A stretch of 43,023 bases of DNA, taken from the NCBI GenBank assembly GCA_900754255.1, contig CAAECI010000081.1, forward strand, positions 1 to 43,023, read 5' to 3'. Positions within the stretch are counted from its first letter, which is position 1. Every line of letters begins with the position of its first letter. The DNA comes from an uncultured Succinivibrio sp. Lineage in GTDB: Bacteria > Pseudomonadota > Gammaproteobacteria > Enterobacterales > Succinivibrionaceae. This document shows, piece by piece, positions 39,676-43,023 of the stretch. The notes under the pieces are model-generated. The model was given only the letters and a program-made list of their open reading frames with translations, did no database searches and was not told the DNA's origin. A program made the position numbers and the translations under genes.

Positions 39676-41580
39676 CTAAAGATCCCCATTACGGGCCTTT
39701 TCGATAACCTTCCCCTGGCAGAATGCATCCAGCAACAACTTGAGATCGGCAATGGCAGCCTTGATCTCCTTACCGTCGTCGGTATCGGCCACCGGACAGC
39801 GCTGGGGGAATGTTTCCACCAATATTTCCTCGGAGAGAATGTCGGTACGATTTTGAATCGCATCCTCAACGGAGGTGAAGGGACTGTGTGCCTTAAGGCG
39901 CAGATTATGCGAGTTGTAAATCAGGGTATAGCCGGCAATGCCCGTAACCTTTTGATAACTGCGCGAAAAGCCTCCGTCTATGACCAGAAGCTTACCGTTA
40001 CCGCGTACGGCCCGCTCTCCGTCTCGTACCTTTACCGGAGTATGTCCGTTGATAATGTGGCCCTTTTCTGGATCAAGACCAAATTCTCGCAATATGAGCT
40101 TGCAGATCTCCTCCGAATAATAAAGGGTGTAATAGGGATTGCGCGGCTCCTCAGCTGCTTCCTTTTCCTTTACAAAGGCATGCTCGAAGGTTTTGACCAC
40201 ACGTCCTGAGAGCGGAGACTTCTGGCCGCACCACAAATACCACATAAAATCGAGGGCATCCTCAGTACCGTGAGACCAAGCCTCACGCGTGCGTCGATCG
40301 CAATAGTCAAGATATTTCTTGCCCGACAAATATTCACCATTGCAAAGTAGCCTTTCAAAGGTACCGTCCTTTTTAAAAGGTACGCAACCGTGGTATAGGA
40401 GATTGCCGTTGCATATTCGATACATGGATCCGCATGAGTACATGAAATTGACATGCTTATGCAAACGCGGGGAATCCTTAAAGGACATGACGAGATCGTC
40501 GACTATTTCCTGCTCCTCCTTGGTAAGCTCCGAGGAACGGCCCCGTACGAGGGTGGGGAAATCGTCAGTAGTCAGGGTCCATTGTTGCCCCTTGATCTCG
40601 ACCGTTTTTGCCTTAGGATCCACATGATCGAGGATCAGACGACAGTTTAAATCATACTCGGGATGACGCTTAATGATCTGCTCCTGCAGCTTTATACATA
40701 TGACGCTTATGGCTTTTTCCATAGGCAATATGCCGTCCTCACGCGAGTAATATTTGTCTGCAAAAAGCGCGAGCTTTCGAAGGGAGATCCCGTAGCCGCG
40801 CTCAAGTAGCTCAAAATTTTTATAGCGTACGTTGTTGCGTACCGCCACCGCACAGCAGGCTGCCGATCCGCAGGCCGCACCCATCCACAAAACATCGTGG
40901 TTGCCCCACTGAATATCGAGATTGTGATGTTTCGTAAGCAGATCGAGCACCTTGTCGGGAGAAGATCCGCGATCAAAGATATCACCCACCACATGCAATT
41001 TATCGACAGCCAGGCGTTTGACCAGAGTACACAGGGCCTCGATAAAAGCACCGGCACTGCCGGTATCTATGACCGAATCCAAAATGCGACGGTGATAGAT
41101 GGCTCGCGTATGCACCTCATCCTCTTTGGCATGCATAAGCTCATCTATGACGAAACGAAATTCGTGCGGCAGCGCCTTACGTACCTTGGATCTCGTGTAT
41201 TTTGACGACAGATAGGTCGCAAGAATAATAAGATTTTTCAATACACTGCGGTACCACTCATTGTCTCCGTCTATGGCGCGCATGGAGCGCTCCAGAACCT
41301 GCTTTGGATAGTAGATGAGCGTGCACAGAGTGTTTTTCTCATCCTCGGACATGGATGTAAAAAGCAGATTTACCTTATCCCTGATCACTCCCGAGCAATT
41401 GTTCAGGATCTGCACGAAGGACTCATATTCGCCGTGCACGTCAGATACGAAATGCTCGGTACCCTTGGGCAGATTCAAAATGGCCTGCAGATTGATGATC
41501 TCGGTGATCACCGCATAGCGATTTGGAAAATCCTTGGCCAGCTCATTTAAATAACGCAGCTTCAGCGCTTCTTCGGTCAT
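39676..41580 (-). CDS. fbp: fructose-1,6-bisphosphatase, class III
   Basis: 634 residues from the ATG at 41580 (AGGA eight bases upstream; a TTG eight codons earlier is in frame). It is a calcineurin-like metallophosphoesterase of the B. subtilis Fbp family (FBPase_2): SDVHGEYE (46-53), GDIFDRG, WGNHDVLWMG, YHGCVPF and INGHTPVK carry the metal ligands. It dephosphorylates fructose 1,6-bisphosphate in gluconeogenesis. Class III enzymes are characteristic of Firmicutes and other anaerobes, while most gammaproteobacteria use class I or II, so acquisition by transfer is plausible. Codon use looks like its neighbours, suggesting an old event. Confidence 0.93.
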   Translation of the reverse strand: MTEEALKLRYLNELAKDFPNRYAVITEIINLQAILNLPKGTEHFVSDVHGEYESFVQILNNCSGVIRDKVNLLFTSMSEDEKNTLCTLIYYPKQVLERSMRAIDGDNEWYRSVLKNLIILATYLSSKYTRSKVRKALPHEFRFVIDELMHAKEDEVHTRAIYHRRILDSVIDTGSAGAFIEALCTLVKRLAVDKLHVVGDIFDRGSSPDKVLDLLTKHHNLDIQWGNHDVLWMGAACGSAACCAVAVRNNVRYKNFELLERGYGISLRKLALFADKYYSREDGILPMEKAISVICIKLQEQIIKRHPEYDLNCRLILDHVDPKAKTVEIKGQQWTLTTDDFPTLVRGRSSELTKEEQEIVDDLVMSFKDSPRLHKHVNFMYSCGSMYRICNGNLLYHGCVPFKKDGTFERLLCNGEYLSGKKYLDYCDRRTREAWSHGTEDALDFMWYLWCGQKSPLSGRVVKTFEHAFVKEKEAAEEPRNPYYTLYYSEEICKLILREFGLDPEKGHIINGHTPVKVRDGERAVRGNGKLLVIDGGFSRSYQKVTGIAGYTLIYNSHNLRLKAHSPFTSVEDAIQNRTDILSEEILVETFPQRCPVADTDDGKEIKAAIADLKLLLDAFCQGKVIEKARNGDL

Positions 41581-41980
41581 AGTTGAGATCCTGATCTTGC
41601 TCAAATTTATGCGAATATTTTAATATCTTTAGTGAATTATTTACATATTACGCTTACAAAATACAATTCGCCGAAGGGATGAAACAAAAGCATCACCTCC
41701 GTCGCATATTTTCCGTAGCATTTAGCAATACTTTGGCATATTCAGGCAAAAAATACCCGTACTACGCTCAAGTTTTGAAAAAATCTTTACGAAACAAGTA
41801 TGAACGACGGCATCATTTCTGATCCCTGATGCTATACTTGCCACTGTTTAATTAGGATCGACGTTGAAAATTGCGATGAAATAATTCCATATAAACGCAT
41901 GATCTCAAACAATTTTCCCAAAATATGATCATTAAGATCCCTTTGGGACGAAAATACGGACAACTATTTCCTTTAATGCT
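41581..41980 (+). promoter_or_regulatory. divergent intergenic region with extended -10 for uppP
   Basis: The plus strand has TGCTATACT at 41830-41838 (extended -10), overlapping a small palindrome (GCATCA/TGATGC, 41810-41815 and 41827-41832). A TTGAAA/TATGAA pair (41775-41780, 41799-41804) is a second possibility. The uppP leader would be about 135 bases long. The fbp promoter must lie near 41600-41650 on the minus strand but was not pinned down. Confidence 0.5.
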
Positions 41981-42820
41981 ATGACCATTCTTCAGATCAC
42001 TGTTTTAGCCTTGATCCAAGGACTTACGGAGTTCTTACCGGTTTCCTCAAGCGCTCATCTCATTCTGCCCTCCCAGCTCTTAAATTGGCCTGATCAAGGG
42101 CTGGCCTTTGACGTAGCCGTGCATTTGGGCACCCTGCTGGCGGTGGTAGTTTATTACCTCTCCGATCTGGTAAAAATCACCGTATTTACAGTAAATTCAG
42201 TGATTGAACGCAGAATGACTCCCGTGGCCCGTATTGGATGGTGTCTCATAATCGCCACCATACCTGCGGCCGTATGCGGATTCTTTTTTGAGAAATACGT
42301 AAGCTCGACCTTAAGAAGCGTCGAGGTGATCGCTTGGGCCACCATAGGCTTCGGACTTTTGCTCGGCGTATCCTCCTATGTAAATCGTCATCTGGTTTGG
42401 CGTAACATCAATAATATTGAAGGACAACGCAGCGATTCTCTGCGCCGTATTACGGTCTCGCAGGCGTTGCTGATAGGTTGCGCTCAGGCCCTGGCTCTCA
42501 TTCCCGGAACCTCACGCTCCGGCATTACCCTTACGGCCGGGCTTTTTTCGGGGATGCGCCCCGAGGCAGCCGCCCGTTTCTCATTTTTACTTTCCATTCC
42601 CATCATAGCCGCCTCCGGATGTCTCGAGGGCTACAAGCTTTGGGAGGATCCTGCGCAGGCATGGTCACAGTGGCCGGATCTGCTGATCGGAGCAGTGATC
42701 TCCTTTGCCGTAGCCATTGCTGTGATTCACTGGTTTATGAAATACATATCAAAATCAGGAATGACCGTTTTTGTATTGTATCGTCTGATCTTAGGTACCA
42801 GCCTGCTCATACTGTTCTGA
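41981..42820 (+). CDS. uppP: undecaprenyl-diphosphate phosphatase
   Basis: 279 residues (E. coli BacA/UppP 273), an integral membrane protein of about eight helices. The first signature, LIQGLTEFLPVSSSAHL (12-28), holds the catalytic Glu and Ser cluster; the second, ALIPGTSRSGITLTAGL (about 170-186), holds the essential Arg/Ser. It recycles the undecaprenyl carrier for peptidoglycan, O-antigen and other wall polymers, and confers bacitracin tolerance. No clear Shine-Dalgarno precedes the ATG. It is not clustered with other envelope genes here. Confidence 0.95.
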   Translation: MTILQITVLALIQGLTEFLPVSSSAHLILPSQLLNWPDQGLAFDVAVHLGTLLAVVVYYLSDLVKITVFTVNSVIERRMTPVARIGWCLIIATIPAAVCGFFFEKYVSSTLRSVEVIAWATIGFGLLLGVSSYVNRHLVWRNINNIEGQRSDSLRRITVSQALLIGCAQALALIPGTSRSGITLTAGLFSGMRPEAAARFSFLLSIPIIAASGCLEGYKLWEDPAQAWSQWPDLLIGAVISFAVAIAVIHWFMKYISKSGMTVFVLYRLILGTSLLILF

Positions 42821-42881
42821 AACCTTAGCTCAGAATTTGGTCGTCACTTTCGATCTTAAGCTCAAGGGCTTTTGATGGCAG

Positions 42882-42920
42882 ACAATTGAGATCCCCCGCT
42901 TTCATGTGGGGGAAAATTGT
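42882..42920. repeat. two-part stem-loop between uppP and the edge gene
   Basis: An outer stem ACAATT/AATTGT (42882-42887, 42915-42920) encloses an inner stem CCCCCGC/GTGGGGG (42893-42899, 42906-42912, one G-U) with loop TTTCAT. Neither strand has a T-run after it, so it is not a standard terminator. GC-stem hairpins like this mark the right ends of some IS200/IS605-type elements. No transposase is present. Confidence 0.5.
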
Positions 42921-43023
42921 TAACGAAGGGTAAATCCAAGCTCTGATGCCATCTTCTTTATTTGCTCCTCCGAAAGACCGGTGGCTATTTTCACTGTTTT
43001 AAGATCGTAGCCGTTTTTTAAGA
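42920..43023 (-). CDS. 3' end of a gene cut by the window edge (possibly Rpn-type nuclease)
   Basis: The minus strand reads LKNGYDLKTVKIATGLSEE followed by QIKKMASELGFTLR and TAA at 42920-42922. The pattern (K-x-G-x-D/S...I-A..TGLS-EEI-KK) is the tail commonly seen in Rpn/PD-(D/E)XK nuclease family 'transposases' (TIGR01784), where a short helix-turn-helix-like unit ends the protein. Only 33 residues are visible, so the family call is tentative. Its stop codon overlaps the stem-loop. Confidence 0.5.
   Translation of the reverse strand, partial: LKNGYDLKTVKIATGLSEEQIKKMASELGFTLR

Noticed and set aside
1..43023. CRISPR array, prophage, tRNA or rRNA genes, intact IS element
   Set aside because: No regularly spaced repeats, integrase, capsid or transposase frames, and no cloverleaf or rRNA blocks were recognised.

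Overview
The window reads as chromosome of an anaerobic gammaproteobacterium. The block cmk, rpsA, ihfB, lapA, lapB, pyrF, the pair prmB-aroC, a proteobacterial 6S RNA and a 4.5S RNA all have gammaproteobacterial character. The metabolic genes are those of a strict or nearly strict anaerobe: a 2-oxoacid:acceptor oxidoreductase operon, pyruvate formate-lyase with its activase, an oxygen-sensitive class I fumarase, and a class III fructose bisphosphatase of the kind best known from Firmicutes. Succinivibrionaceae (Aeromonadales) would fit, but this is inference from gene content, not from a database match. No intact transposase, prophage, CRISPR array, rRNA or tRNA was seen.

Layout. 1-6.1 kb: a ROK-type repressor transcribed away from a four-gene operon (gamma, alpha, beta subunits and a fused flavoprotein/ferredoxin subunit) for CoA-dependent oxidation of a 2-oxoacid, most likely pyruvate. 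6.2-9.7 kb: an orphan FlhB C-terminal-domain protein, 6S RNA, class I fumarase (minus) and a membrane-anchored unknown. 9.8-11.9 kb: aroC and prmB (minus). 11.9-12.9 kb: AT-rich DNA with apparent coding relics, leading to an H-NS family gene. 13.3-20.2 kb: the minus-strand block pyrF, lapB, lapA, ihfB, rpsA, cmk, interrupted by a plus-strand DUF115/MptE-like gene between ihfB and rpsA. 20.3-22.8 kb: a periplasmic binding protein and a membrane diguanylate cyclase in one operon. 23.4-25.5 kb: ribA with a structured leader, and an M18 aminopeptidase. 25.5-27.2 kb: truB followed by a periplasmic unknown (minus). 27.4-29.5 kb: 4.5S RNA running into a degenerate AAA-ATPase-like gene, then a membrane unknown. 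29.6-33.2 kb: putP and nadE (minus). 33.4-36.1 kb: glgX and an unknown. 36.1-39.3 kb: pflA and pflB (minus). 39.7-41.6 kb: class III fbp (minus). 42.0-42.8 kb: uppP, then a stem-loop and the 3' end of another gene.

How the genes fit together: pyruvate can be cleaved to acetyl-CoA either by the oxidoreductase (reducing equivalents to NAD(P)+ or ferredoxin) or by Pfl (formate). Fumarase, the class III FBPase, GlgX and PutP complete a picture of mixed-acid/succinate fermentation with glycogen turnover. The most unusual items are (1) NAD synthetase whose glutaminase-type domain has lost its catalytic Lys and Cys, (2) an AAA-ATPase-like protein that has lost its Walker A Lys and Walker B Glu and is directly downstream of the 4.5S RNA, (3) the binding protein/diguanylate cyclase pair, (4) the fused oxidoreductase subunit, (5) the DUF115 gene inside a conserved block, and (6) repeated TTAATAA half-sites upstream of pflB and the ROK gene.
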